From: Welwitschia mirabilis | Taxonomy: Eukaryota; Gnetophyta; Gnetopsida; Welwitschiales | Direction of reading: 5' to 3' | Length of the DNA stretch: 64,000 bases | Assembly: GCA_051453625.1 (NCBI GenBank) | Contig: JBOZIK010000001.1 | Span: 85,280,866 to 85,344,865 of the forward strand | Shown here: piece after piece, positions 1 to 11,100 of the stretch | Position numbering within the stretch: position 1 is the stretch's first letter | How the letters are laid out: each line of letters opens with the position of its first letter | Notes under the pieces: model-generated | What the model saw: only the letters and a program-made list of their open reading frames with translations | The model's database searches: none | What the model was told of the DNA's origin: nothing | Made by a program: the position numbers and the translations under genes

Positions 1-715
1 ATGTCATTCAGATGACTTAGGGGATAATGCCCTATCACCATGTGCTTCTGTTGGTATCACAACCTTTATCCACATAATTAAGGATGTCGTCCTGTCTGTC
101 ATGGAGATGTCAGTGGGGATGAAACCTCTCCTAAGCTTCTTAAGTAGAGTAAATTGGTCTTTTTCACCTTTAGTATTGTTTTAATATGCTAAGTATCAGA
201 ACATGCCTGAAATGCCTTCAATTATGCCAAAAATTACATGTTTCCATGATTATCGTATCTTCATAATTAGCAGAATTGCATTTAAACCTGTATAAATGTC
301 TTGTAAAATACTCCAAATACACCATCAAATTCCTACAAATTGTATAAAGTCCACAATAAGGAAACTTTATAATAACTTCATTAGCAAAAAAATGAGCTTC
401 ATAAGCTTTAGAATGATAAAATTTAAGAACATAATGAATTTTAAATTAAGGAATGCATCTCCTTCTGATTTGGTTAGGACAATATTTAAAAGGATAAGGA
501 TCATTTCAAAAGAGATATTTAACTTCACTTTAAAATTTCTTTTATCATGAATAAACCAATGAAAAGGCATAACTTTAAAAGCTAAGAAATTGATAATATC
601 AACATTCCATATAGTTTCTAAAATAAAAAAGATATTTTCATTAGGAAAAAGGTATGTAATAAGATTAAAAAAATAAATAAAACATTTAGAGGAATTTGAG
701 AGAGATGATTAGCAA
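1..715 (-). pseudogene. Athila-like element 1: pol C-terminal part, integrase start
   Basis: Minus-strand continuation of a Ty3/gypsy polyprotein that runs off the left edge of the window. Between 367 and about 600 the frame reads as the linker that follows RNase H in Athila-type elements, with an IINFLAFKVMPFHWFIHDKR-like stretch corresponding to the usual 'DIVNYLxxGxxPxxWxxQDKK' region just before the integrase zinc finger. The zinc finger and catalytic core are not clearly visible before position 1. Several frames must be joined, so it is a pseudogene. Assignment rests on pattern recognition and on the clear RNase H directly upstream. Confidence 0.6.
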
Positions 716-1140
716 CTAAATTTTTAAATTCTTTCTTATCTCTAATTTTCAAATCAAATCTTTTAAGAGTAGAATCTATTAAATAAGTATTCATTTGGAA
801 TATTATTTAGTAAAAATTCACCTCAAGGCTAAATGATTTGTGTAAATAATTACTTTTAAATCAAATAGGTATTACCTAAACTTCTTTAATAAAGAAAACT
901 ATGGTAAGGAGTTTCTTTTCTATAATAGTGTTATTGAATTGAGCATCACTCAAAGGTTTTCTAGCATAGTGAATAACAATAGGCTTATTTTCAACTCTTT
1001 GTTATGAAATAACAATAATAGCATAATTCATAGTATCATCCATAATCTTAAGATATAGGGATCAATTAAGTAGTAGAATAATAGATGATATGCTAAGTTT
1101 TACTTTAAGCTCACTAAAGGCTTATTAACATTATTGTATT
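700..1140 (-). pseudogene. Athila-like element 1: RNase H domain remnant
   Basis: Minus-strand frames give IHYARKPLSDAQFN, then a degraded TTIEKKLL-type stretch and finally RFDLKIRDKKEFKNLVANHL (700-770). These match the conserved order of Ty3/gypsy RNase H: 'YASRTLNDAQ', 'TTEKELLAVV' and the terminal 'FDLEIRDKKGSENVVADHLSR'. In the family this domain degrades the RNA strand of the RNA-DNA hybrid during reverse transcription. Frameshifts and stops break it, and the middle, where the TDH motif should be, is badly eroded. It follows the RT domain directly, as expected for gypsy pol order. Confidence 0.75.
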
Positions 1141-1980
1141 CATTCAAAATTTGCACCTTTATTAAGGAGATCGAAAAAATTTTTGATAATTTTGCTAAAG
1201 TTGTGAATGAATCTCATGTAATATTTAACCTATCCAATAAAAGATCTAATATGTTTCACTTTTTAAGGAATGAATATTTAGGACGATCTACTTAAATACC
1301 ATCCTTAAAAATGTTATGCCCTAAAATAGCATTCTTCCCAATTCAAGATAAGGCTTTTTTTCTATGCATGATAAAATAACATGTTTAAGGTTTTAAAGGT
1401 AATGATCATATGAGATTCCATAAATTAATCATCCATAAAGCTTTTAATGCAAGAGTTCAAAATATTATAAAAAATATCAAGCATGCAATATTGGAAAGTG
1501 GTTGGTGCATTACAAAGACCAAATGACATATCTGTATAATAAAATGTACAGATTTTGAAGGTAATGATCATATGAGATTTCATAAACTAATAAGTCATCC
1601 ATAAAACTTTTAATGCAAGAGTTCAAATTGGTGCATTACAAAGACCAAATGACATATCTTTATAATAAAATATACCATAAGAACAAGTGAATTTGTTTTC
1701 TCTTGATATTAAGGGGTAATATCAATTTTGTTATAGCCTAAATAATTATCAACATCATAATAAAATAAATTCCTAGTAAGTTATTCAAGGATCTAGTTAG
1801 ACGATGGAAGAGGAAAATGATATTCTAGTGATAGAATTAATTTTTCTATAATCTTTGCACATTTAACACTTTATAGCATCCCTAGTTAGAATAATTTCAT
1901 TGTATTCATTAGGTACTAGTATGATTCCTAATTTTTTAGCTTAAGTTTGAGTAGAACTTACCCACTTGTAATCAAAAATT
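1140..1980 (-). pseudogene. Athila-like element 1: reverse transcriptase remnant
   Basis: Minus-strand RT of a Ty3/gypsy element. At 1460-1530 it reads MSFGLCNAPTTFQYCMLDIF, very close to the Athila-type 'MPFGLCNAPATFQRCMMSIF'. Further upstream on the minus strand (1680-1980) are LGIILVPNEYNEII and CKDYRKINSITR, matching 'GITVVPNEKNELIPTR' and 'CIDYRKLNSATR'. The catalytic F/YMDD region falls in a badly eroded stretch and I cannot point to it. A local tandem duplication (1389-1676) repeats the MSFGLCNAP segment. Many stops; not functional. Confidence 0.82.
1389..1676 (-). repeat. tandem duplication inside the RT remnant
   Basis: Two copies lie head to tail. 1389-1462 is repeated at 1551-1627, and 1502-1549 is repeated at 1627-1674. 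The second copy lacks about 40 bp present in the first (roughly 1463-1501). Both carry the reverse complement of the SFGLCNAP codons. The copies differ at a few positions, so the duplication is old or the copies decayed separately. Confidence 0.85.
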
Positions 1981-2016
1981 NNNNNNNNNNNNNNNNNNNN
2001 NNNNNNNNNNNNNNNN
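1981..2016. other. assembly gap (36 N) inside element 1 pol
   Basis: Run of N between the RT and protease parts of Athila-like element 1. The sequence on both sides belongs to the same minus-strand element, so the gap hides only a short piece of pol. Confidence 0.95.
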
Positions 2017-2379
2017 TGTTTTTAATTACATCTTTTAAGGTTAGATTAAGTCTATGTTATGGTTTAATACCAAGTTTGGAATTGTTCTTAAAATAAATAT
2101 GATGCATATAAGTACTAGGATCTATGCCTCTAATGTTAGAAAGAGTTCAACCAAAAGCTTACTTATACTTTCTCAAAAGGTTCAATGAATCATTCTCTTT
2201 AGATCAAGATAAGGAAGAGATAATAACCATAGGAAGAGTTAAATCATTACCTAAAAAGACATACTTAAGATTATGGAGAAGTGGTTTAATCTCAAAAGAA
2301 GTTTTATCTTATATGATCATGCATAACTAATGTTTTAAAAAAGAATCTATGATGAGAGTGGTTTAAGCTTAAAAGAAGG

Positions 2380-2900
2380 TTTATCTTGTATGATTATGCA
2401 TAACATATGTTCTAAAAAAAAATGTATGAATGGATGACCCTTGATCAAGAAGCTTAATTTCTAGCATATCCACATGTTCAATTCCATCATCTATAGAAAT
2501 TAGTTTTGTTGCATTGAAAACATTTAACTCAATTATCATGTTGTCAAAATAAATTTTTATAAGACCATTCCTATAGTTATTAAGAGAATTAGAAGTTTCA
2601 AGAAAAAGTCTTCCTAAAATAACAACAACTAAATGGTTAACTAGGCTTTTCATATCCAAAACTACAAAGTCTACAAGGAAATAACAATTATCCATTTTAA
2701 TAATAACATCCTTAATTATCCCTAAAGCTATTTTTAAGGAATTGTTAGTAAGTTACGATTGGAATCTAACATTGTTAAATCATTTCAAATAAAGTTATTT
2801 GTATGCATAATAAGATAGTAATTTGACACTAGCTCTAAGATCTAATAAGGCTTATTTGAGGTATTTATCTCTAATCATGATGATTATTATTAGACATCCA
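2380..2900 (-). pseudogene. Athila-like element 1: aspartic protease remnant
   Basis: Minus-strand frame 2381-2695 is open for 104 codons and contains YFLVDFVVLDM, VVILGRLFLETSNSLNNYRNG and ELNVFNATK. These correspond to the Athila-type protease segment 'FYFPVDFIVLDT ... IPVILGRPFLATSNALINCRNG ... NVFN'. Upstream at about 2790-2850 the active-site region reads LLDLRASVKLLSYYAY, compared with the family's 'LLDLGASVNLLPYSVY', so the Gly after Asp-Leu is replaced by Arg. The domain normally cleaves the Gag-Pol polyprotein. The residue change and nearby stops indicate it is dead. Confidence 0.8.
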
Positions 2901-4420
2901 AGATCATTTTATTTAAAAGAGATTTGGTACTGTATGATGGCACTATTTCATGGTAGTAGAAAAGCTTTACCCTTAGCATTCATTATTCTCTTAGTAGTAC
3001 ACAACTCCTTAAGAAATTTAGTATGTAAGGGGACTTGATTTATGGCTTCTAAGAGAGGGATGTTGATTTTAATATCTTTGAAAATATCTATCTTCTTGAT
3101 GCTTTTTTATAATATGATCATTTCTAAATTGTTGATGCAAGGATAAATATTCTTTAAAAGTTGGGACTTGATTTTTAGCTTTTTTTTTTTTCTTTATCAT
3201 CATTCATTTTAGTTGGTGCCTCATCCTCATGTTACTTATTTTTCTCTAAATTTTCATTAATTTTTTTCCACTTCTACATTGTATAATATTACTCTCTTCA
3301 ATGTGACTATTATATTATTCTTCTATAATCTTAATGCCTTTGGGATTAGGTTTATGAGTTATGAGATGTTTTTCTTACTTACATCGGTTAAGAGAAGAAA
3401 GAACACGAGTGTTAGTTTGGTCTAGATGATGAGTGTTTTATTTAAGTTTCTAAGTAATTTACATTTATAACTTCATGAATTTCTTAAAAGTGTCTTTTAA
3501 ATAATTTGATGGTGAAGGTTGGTAACTGAATGATGAAAGATATTAGTTTAATGAAGAAGGCCAAGGATTAGAAGAAAGCAAAAATGAGTTCCTAGGTTAA
3601 CTCATTAAAGCTTGATTGTTGTTATTATCTTACCTGCATAAACATTTGAATGACTTCTCTACTTAGGATTGTATGCATTAGAAAATGGATTAGTTTATTT
3701 TATTTATTTTTTTATTTTTGTCCTATAGCATTAATGTACTTATTTATTATGTTTTAGAAAATAAGAATGGAATGACATTCACATGTATCATGAGTGCCAA
3801 TATGGCATATTCAACATTTATGTTTAGAATTGATGGGATTGAATTAAGTGCTAAGTAGCTTAATTTTTTTTAAAAGTTCATCTATTCTATTATTAACATT
3901 AAAATTATCAAGTAACTTGTAGATACTAGAGGATTTAATTACATGATGGGATCTAAAAGGTTCATTAGTTTTTTTTCAATCCTTTGATCTTTTATAAATT
4001 ATATCTAAGCAATCCTACGATTCATCGATCTTAATATTAATCCTAGGCTTCATCTATCTTAACATTAAGGAAAATACTTTTAACGTCATTAGTATAAGTT
4101 ATCTATGATTTGAGGATAGTCCTTCATAAAATAAACTAATGATTATTTCTTATTTAAAATCATGTTATGGCATTTCTAAAGTGGATCTTTGAATTATTCT
4201 AAATTTTGAAAGGATGTTTTATGATCCTTTTATTAAAAGCTCATTATCTCTCTTCTAGGGGAATTTGTTTTTATGGCTAGAAAAGAGCTTAGTGATGAAT
4301 GCTTAGTTCAAATCTACGTAAGTCATGACAAAGATAGGTTTCAATATATATAATCAAGATTTATCTTTTTATTTAAGAGAGGAGGGGAATGATATCAACT
4401 TAATAATATCATATGCATTA
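2900..4420 (-). pseudogene. Athila-like element 1: gag remnant
   Basis: Minus-strand fragments line up in order with Athila-type Gag. At 4000-4300 an RFKDPL-KCHNM-like stretch corresponds to 'RFKDLLRKCPHHG', followed by YFMKDYPQ for 'TFYNGLNP'. Around 3640-3690 there is NPFSNAYNPK-RSHSN, matching the Asn-rich tail 'NPYSNTYNPGWRNHPN'. At 2930-3100 INIPLLEAINQVPLHTKFLK and LCTTKR match the linker before protease. Around 3800 a CHIGTHDTC-like stretch could be a broken zinc knuckle. Gag would form the particle core that packages element RNA. Stops and frameshifts occur throughout. Confidence 0.75.
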
Positions 4421-5655
4421 GGATTTTAAGATATAGTTGAGAGTACACATTCAAATTCTTTCAAGTTTAATTAGAATCTTTAAATTTGAGGTCATGGAAG
4501 TGTGGAAAACGTTAAATGATATATGGTTTAGAATAAAATCTGTGAGCATTTAGAGATTTAAATATGCATGATGGTATTTCTAGACATTGAGTTGAGTATA
4601 ATCTTTGAGAGTTTTCCTAGATAGATGATTTTTGGAGGATCTTGATTGATAACATAGTTAACTATTTGAAAAGTAAAAATTAGGATTTTAAAAAGATCAT
4701 TGATTTAAAAAATGGGATTGAGATTTTTAAAAGTACTAAAGATTTAAAAATGGATGTTGATTATCTAAAAAATGGAATTAAGAACTTTAATAAGGAGATT
4801 TCTCATGTTGATTAGCATAGTATCATTCTTTATATGATCTTTCACATGAATGGCTTATAAAGTAAGGTCTTTCTTTGTTATTATTACCTAGATCCATTAG
4901 AGGTTTAAAATATATTCTAAATAATCAATCATTAGGATTATATTTCCAATGCATATAACATTTTTTTGAAGTTTAAAGGATGTAAAATATTGAAAAAGAT
5001 AAAGAAAGATCAAGCACATGATGTAACAAAGTTTGGAAGTGAGATTCACAAAAAAAATGATGGCATTAACTAGGTTTAATAGAGGCACTAATTATTTGAA
5101 GAAAAACAGGTTGAAAAATAATGTGTAATACATTCAAGATAAAAATAAGGATTTAAGCTAAATGTGATAGAAAAGAATCTATGAAAATCAAAGTATATAG
5201 TGTGGTAATATAAAACCCTAGAAAAGTCCTAGAAAAAAATGCAAAAAATTTATTTAAAGTTGAAAATATAACCTTAGATGAAAAACAATACTTAAAATAA
5301 AGTGTAGTAGTAATAGAAATTGTATAGAATAAAATAGGATTCAATATTTCCTTTTCTTTTTTCAACTTTTTAAATATTTTCTTTGACTTTTTGATTTTTT
5401 AATGCTTTAGATCCTATTTAAGAGAACTAACAAGCAAGAAAAAACCTACAAAAAATTATTTGCACTACATAAAAAATTTGATATAATAGTAATAATCTTA
5501 TTAGAACTAAAAATATCAATGAAATATAAAGAAAATAAAAATAAGAACCATTAGGATTTCACTAGAATAGGGCTAGTACTATACACTAGAAAGTGTAGGA
5601 AATGAAACATACTAAAATCTAAAATAAAATTTGTGTGTGTTACCAAAAAACCTTA
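4420..5655 (-). other. leader and 5' gag region of element 1, no clear coding
   Basis: Lies between the recognisable gag core and the primer-binding site of Athila-like element 1, so it should be the untranslated leader plus the N-terminal part of gag. The open stretches at 4897-5088 and 5153-5365 (minus) show no motif I recognise and are rich in Phe, Leu and Ile, as expected by chance from AT-rich DNA. Confidence 0.45.
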
Positions 5656-5699
5656 TCCCTAGCAATGATACCATATTAGCATCCCTACCAATGATACCA
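5656..5699 (-). other. duplicated, decayed primer-binding site (tRNA-Asp type)
   Basis: On the minus strand, 5673-5656 reads TGGTATCATTGCTAGGGA and 5699-5682 reads TGGTATCATTGGTAGGGA. The Athila-type primer site, complementary to the 3' end of tRNA-Asp, is TGGCGCCGTTGCCGGGGA. The first copy differs from it only by C-to-T and G-to-A changes, mostly at CpG positions. Its location just upstream of gag on the same strand fits reverse-transcription priming. The two copies are 26 bp apart. Confidence 0.72.
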
Positions 5700-5706
5700 A
5701 AAACCT

Positions 5707-6770
5707 TGTTTTAGTGAAAATATTTCTATACTTGTACCCTAATTTTGATATATGGTAACATAAAATTATCTTAGAGGTACAAATATTATAAGACCAAATC
5801 CAAAATTTTATCATACAATACTATGACTTATGTTTATAGTATAATCCTAGTGTCATTATTCCTCTAGGGATAGATATGGTAGAAATATCAGTAAAGTAAT
5901 ACAAAACTGTTCTAGCAAATATTCAAGTAATGTTTGAGTTGAAAGCATAAGGAAAATGCTTTTAAATCAAATGAGGGAAATCTTGGAAATGAAACATAGC
6001 TTATACTTACTAACATAAGCATTTTACTAAGATAAGGATCTTCCATTCCATGATATATGCATTATTTAACATCAAACACTAGTTTATGCAAAGTATCAAT
6101 GAAGCTTAAAACATGGTAATATTATCTCATTTACCACATAAGTGATAGTGACATCCTTAAGCCACTTTAGTCTTCCTAGATCATCCATAAGCATGAGAAG
6201 TGGGAAATTCAACCTAAAGATCATCAAATGAAATCAAACCATGTAACTAGAAAATAAACATAAAGATTTACTAAAGAAATACTATAAACTTAACACATAT
6301 GTGGATTTACTTCAAGAATTAAAAGTGTAAAAACAACTAGAACTTAAAATCAAGAAATAGAGTCATTAATATTTATTGTATAATTAGAACAAAGCATTAC
6401 ATCATAAAAGAAAAACATCAAGCTTAAATGTAAAATTTCATATTAGCCTCAAGGCTAGTCCATTCCAAAAAGGAGGGGATTTAGAAAATCGACATGATAA
6501 TAAGATATTTCAACTTCAAATCCTAATTGTAATAAAAAGTATGATTGATAGACGATAGAATGCTTACAAATAGGTCTTTTATAATAAAAAACTAGGTTTA
6601 AGGGTTTTATCATATTTTGGCTAAAAATAGAAAAGATATTTAGATGCAACAAATGACATGGCCTAAAACTAGAAATAACTTATCTCATCATAACAAATCT
6701 AGAATGTGAGTTCCAAAAAAATATTCATTAAGAGACTAGTGCTACCATGCCTGTAATCAACACTATTAGC
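5707..6770 (-). repeat. putative 5' LTR region of Athila-like element 1
   Basis: Inferred only from position: on the minus strand an LTR should sit directly before the primer site at 5656-5699. A TG at 5707 would give a minus-strand end in CA seven bases from the primer site. I could not find the other LTR (it would be left of the window) or the outer boundary, and the region may be cut by the chromovirus starting near 6.97 kb. The open frame at 6455-6652 (minus, 65 codons) matches nothing I know. Confidence 0.3.
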
Positions 6771-6964
6771 TTTCTATGCAGTAATAGGTTCATCTTTAAG
6801 CATATGCTTCAAAACCTGGTTAATGACCTAAAAATGTCATGGATAAAGCATACAGTCATTTATGGCATTGAAAATATGTTTCCATGTTTAAAATAATGAA
6901 AGTAATATCTTAACTACATAAAACTAGCCTAAAATTCTTAAAACAAATGATAATTTTTATATTT

Positions 6965-7650
6965 AACAATTAGCATGAAACTTTTTTTCATTGACAAAAA
7001 GAAAACATCATGAAATTATGTTTCTGGTAGATGTGCTTATGAAGGAACCCCATTTCATTCCTATATCATCACTTTTCTTGATCATCAAAGTAGTAGAATT
7101 ATATGTGAAAAATAATGTCAAATAGCATGAAGGTTTACTTAAAATCATTTTTAATAGAAACTACTAATTGAACTCTTAATTTTAAAGGTTTCATTACCAT
7201 CAATAGGAGATAGATTTAAACCTTAGCTCATCCCCAAACATGCAAGTAAATAAAGATAATAATATAAGTTCTTAATAACTTTTTTACATTATGCATACTT
7301 GAGTCTATGGAATCCTAAAATGATCACATATGTATGATAGAATTTACTTATAATAACAACCATCATTATAGAAATTTGAGATGTGGATCTTTTAAATCTT
7401 TGTATGAAAGATGTAGAACACCAAGTAATTAGCTTAGACTATAAGACAGAAGGATGTCTTGTAATGATAAGATAAAGAACTTATAAGAGTAATGTAAGAT
7501 GATATCTTAAAAAAAAAAAAAAAACCTTAAAAAATAAAAATTTTAGACAAACTAGTAACACAAATGATTAAAAAAAATGAAAATAGAGTTTTAAAAATGG
7601 GATCTGATATATCTTAAGCCTTCTTAACTTGCAAAGGTTATTAGATTAGG
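6965..7650 (+). pseudogene. chromovirus element: integrase core remnant
   Basis: Plus-strand frames give LTKRKHHEIMFLVDVLMK then HFIPISSLF and VVELYVKNNVK, matching the chromoviral integrase 'LPRTRRGHDSIWVIVDRLTK', 'HFIPV' and 'LAQLYVKEIVRLHG'. An uninterrupted stretch 7334-7423 reads MIEFTYNNNHHY and then GSFKSLYERCRTP, matching 'LIEFAYNNSYHS ... APFEALYGRRCRTP'. The integrase inserts element cDNA into the host chromosome. The catalytic DDE residues are not all readable and there are several stops, so it is inactive. The upstream half of the element is missing or too eroded to recognise. Confidence 0.8.
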
Positions 7651-8000
7651 TAAAGTAAGAGATCTAGCTTTAAGATATGTTAATTATTTATTAATATTAA
7701 AAAAGATACATCTCATTACCTATATGTTTTGTCTACCAATAGAGTTGGAAGGTATTCATGAAATCTTTCATATTTTAATTTTAAAAAAGTGTCTTAGATA
7801 GAATAAATAATGGATGAATGTCGTAGATATATAATTAAATACCAGTTTATCTAATTTAAAATAACCTAAAACAAATATTAAGAAGAAGACATGAGTATTA
7901 ATAAATAAGAAGTACAAGAACTATAAGGTCATTTAAAAATGATATGGCTTAAAAGATGCAACATGGGAAATAAGGAAGTATCTTATTTAGCATTAGCCAC
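7649..8000 (+). pseudogene. chromovirus element: GPY/F module and chromodomain
   Basis: From 7649 an open frame reads GKVRDLALRYVNYLLILKKI and continues through LPIELEGIHEIFHI to LKKCLR at about 7800. This is the chromoviral integrase C-terminus 'GKLSPRYVGPFEIL ... LPPELxGIHDVFHVSxLKKY'. At 7915-7985 the frame NYKVI-K-YGLKDATWEI corresponds to the chromodomain end 'VKVQWxxHxxxEATWE'. The positions of the expected aromatic and basic residues before YG are stops (TAA and TGA). In intact elements the chromodomain steers integration to particular chromatin; here it is broken. Confidence 0.8.
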
Positions 8001-8180
8001 ATATCATAACATTCTCTAAAGGAAACTCCTTATAATATGATAAGGATCAATACAAGCTAATGTCATTACTACAAACATCCTAGTTCAGATAATTAACAAG
8101 GTAGGTTAGAGTGGAATAGTAGACTTTAACACAAGTTTGTAGGAGAAAACTCATATAAGAGAGTAAAGATATCATAGTCT
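8001..8180 (+). other. 3' end of chromovirus pol and approach to its 3' LTR
   Basis: Directly after the chromodomain the sequence CACAAGTTTGTAGGAG and AAAACTCATATAAGAG (about 8130-8165) resembles the purine-rich stretch that in chromoviruses precedes the 3' LTR ('...GGACGAAcT...TTATAAGAGGGG'). The LTR would begin close to 8176, but I could not fix a TG start or a CA end, and no second copy is present in the window for comparison. Confidence 0.35.
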
Positions 8181-11100
8181 AAGTTTAATTTATTAGAAAT
8201 ATTTATTATTACATATAAAAAATTTTATTACATCATAATTTTAACATATCTGGTACTTTGGTTATTTGATTAGCTATACCCTTATTATGGTATTTTTAAG
8301 GTTACATCTTTTTTTTGAACCCAAGTATGAGTCCACTTTATCATGTTAACATTATATATAAGTTTAATATCTTATATTATAATCTATAGGTCTATAAAGT
8401 AAACATAACATGTTAATGGTAAATTTAAAGGCATGGTGTTTGATATATTGTATGAAATTCTAAAAGTTTTAAATGAAAGATTATTTTATGTAAGCATGCA
8501 TTTTGGGTCATGGAGATCCCATTTGATTGCTTTATTGAATATTCTATGAAAGCAAGTAAAGGGGAAATGTGTCTAAAAGGATTGGTTGGGCTAACATATG
8601 GCTTAGGATTATGCTAACTTGAGTTCCAAGGTAATCTAAGTGTTAATCCAATAATTTTTAAGGAATGTCAAGGACATACAAAAACATTTTCTCCTTCATT
8701 TCACATTTACATATGTGCACTTTATTGTAGTTAGGAGAAGAAAATCAAAAGTTACCTTTTTTTCCTTTTATTATTCACTTTTTTTAAACATAAGTTTAAA
8801 CTCATGAAAGAATTCATTTGGGATAGGCATTATATCTTTCATTCTATTATTTCATATCTATTATTAATAGTTATATTATATGCTTTTCTTTGAGTGTTAT
8901 TGTATCAACTATTAAATTAGCTGAAGTTGTTATAGAAATGAAAAATAGTAAAATGAAAAGTGTGAAAGAAAAAATAAAATAAAATTATATGTTTAACTAA
9001 CAACTCTTATACTCACATTAATTTTTAATAAAGAAGTAAAAGTAAAACAAAAAAAAAATTTAAATAACCTATGCTAAATAATTTGATTCAGATGCATTTT
9101 GAGAGCATTTTAATAAGAAAGCCTTGAACGGACCACACAACATAGAACCAAATTAAAGATGCAATGAATAATTACTAAAACCAAACTTTCTTGTAGAGAA
9201 ATATATAAGAGGAGTTGAATGAAATTTTCCAACTAAATTATACTATCTAAACCTTCTTTTTCAATGGAAAAAATTACATTTGTAAAGGACATCCATGGAA
9301 ATGTTTTAGAAAAACAAGAATAAAATCTATGTTAAACCAAATATGGTTAAAAATAATTTGTAATAAGGATTGATTTGATAGTATTTCCACCCTGTTAGTC
9401 CTTTTTATTTTATTAAAGTTTCCTATCACTGTTGCTATTACCTATTATTATCATGCACTAAATCTTTAATAATTTTTACAAGTATGTTGCATGTACTTAT
9501 ATCTTTGTTATAATGTGATAGACATAGGTATTTGACTAACCATAGAAATTCCTTATCATGATGTGGTAAATTCATAACTACATCATGTGTTTATTTTTGT
9601 TAACATGTGATATCCTTTCATCATCATATATTATGATGTGTGATACCCCTATAATAAAATTTATCACTAATTAATAATCATGTAATAGCTTTTTTCCACT
9701 TCCATTGGGTATTAATCTTGTTGACCTATAATATATTATAGTTATATCATCATATGATAAATATTATCACTAAGTCAATCACTCGATGATAAGCTTCTAC
9801 ATTATGACAACTCAATAGATCCTATTGTAAGCTTATCACCAACTGATAAGCTTATAACCAAATAAAAAAAGAATATTAATAATTTGTAACATTTTTAAAA
9901 GTAATATTGCTACTATATATTGGATTCTACTTGCATTTTGTAAAGGGTATTTTAGATTCTTTTTAGTTTAAATTATATGATACAATATGTGTTAAAACTA
10001 AAATTTTGCAGTGCTCTTAATAGGCTATGGTTATATAGGCCAAGAGTTTAACTTTATATGTAATTTCACATGCCTAATACATTAAGACTAATTGAATCTA
10101 GTCAAGATGAAATTGCTTAGTCATTAAGATTAATCAACTTGATCCTTATAGAATTCAACTATTACTACTTTATGTATATTTGATTCTATTTTTTGGCATT
10201 TGATATTTTTCTAGTTTTTATGCAATTCATCATGTTATAAAACATTGATGACTTCATGGATATGATGGTAGAATTTATCTCCTTGTAAATTACAACTTGA
10301 CCAAGAAATTAACAACTCAGCATGTTCTATGCAATAAGATGTAAGTATCAATTATCTTTAATAAAATTTTAGAAATTATAAGAAACAAACTTGACTAGTG
10401 ATAAATCCATGTTAAACATATGATTTATAGTATTAAGTATGTCACATAGAAAAGTTTAAATGACAAAATTATAAACATTAGAGTAAAATTAATCCTTAAG
10501 TGGTGTAAAAATCACTATTATAGTCTTTTTTTCATATTCTACTTATACACTATGTAGAGTCTATCATGGATGTTTGAATGAAAAGGATATATCATATAAT
10601 AATTAGCTTCTGAAGAGGAACTTATCTGATTGAGTAAGGCCTACTTAGCTAATTCTTTAATAGTTGAAGGGGATAATTAACCTCAAACTAAGTTTTTGTC
10701 ACCTAGTTATAGATATAAAAAGAAATACTTTAAAAAATAAAATGTTTAAATTTAAGATTAGAAAAGTAAACTTTGATTATTTTAAAATATGATTACATCA
10801 ATTTTTTAAATTGCATGAAAAATGAAGGGTTGAAAGTACTTTTATATGAATAACTAGTTCCTTAGAATATTTCATAAATCTTGAAGAATAATATGCTTTA
10901 AGTTTGAATGAAATCATTATAAGCGTATAGAAGTCATGTCTAAGTGTTTTAAGCCATAATGCAATGAATGAAGTAATGGTAAAGACCATCTTCGTTATTG
11001 TTGAAATGAGAAGTTGTAGCTATAAATCCCATAATTACAGAAATTGAAGATAGTAGCTAAAAATCCCATATGAAAAATTCTTGTACTAGTTGTAGACCTT

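Noticed and set aside
9560-9860. Cluster of GATAAGCTT and ATGTGATA words taken as a possible satellite
   Set aside because: No constant period; only one perfect inverted repeat stands out.
10798-11060. Minus-strand frame with IALWLKTLRHDFYTL resembling gypsy RNase H ('ALKxWRHYL')
   Set aside because: Only about ten residues resemble the family; the following TDH, LRQRRW and VADALSR parts cannot be found in any frame.
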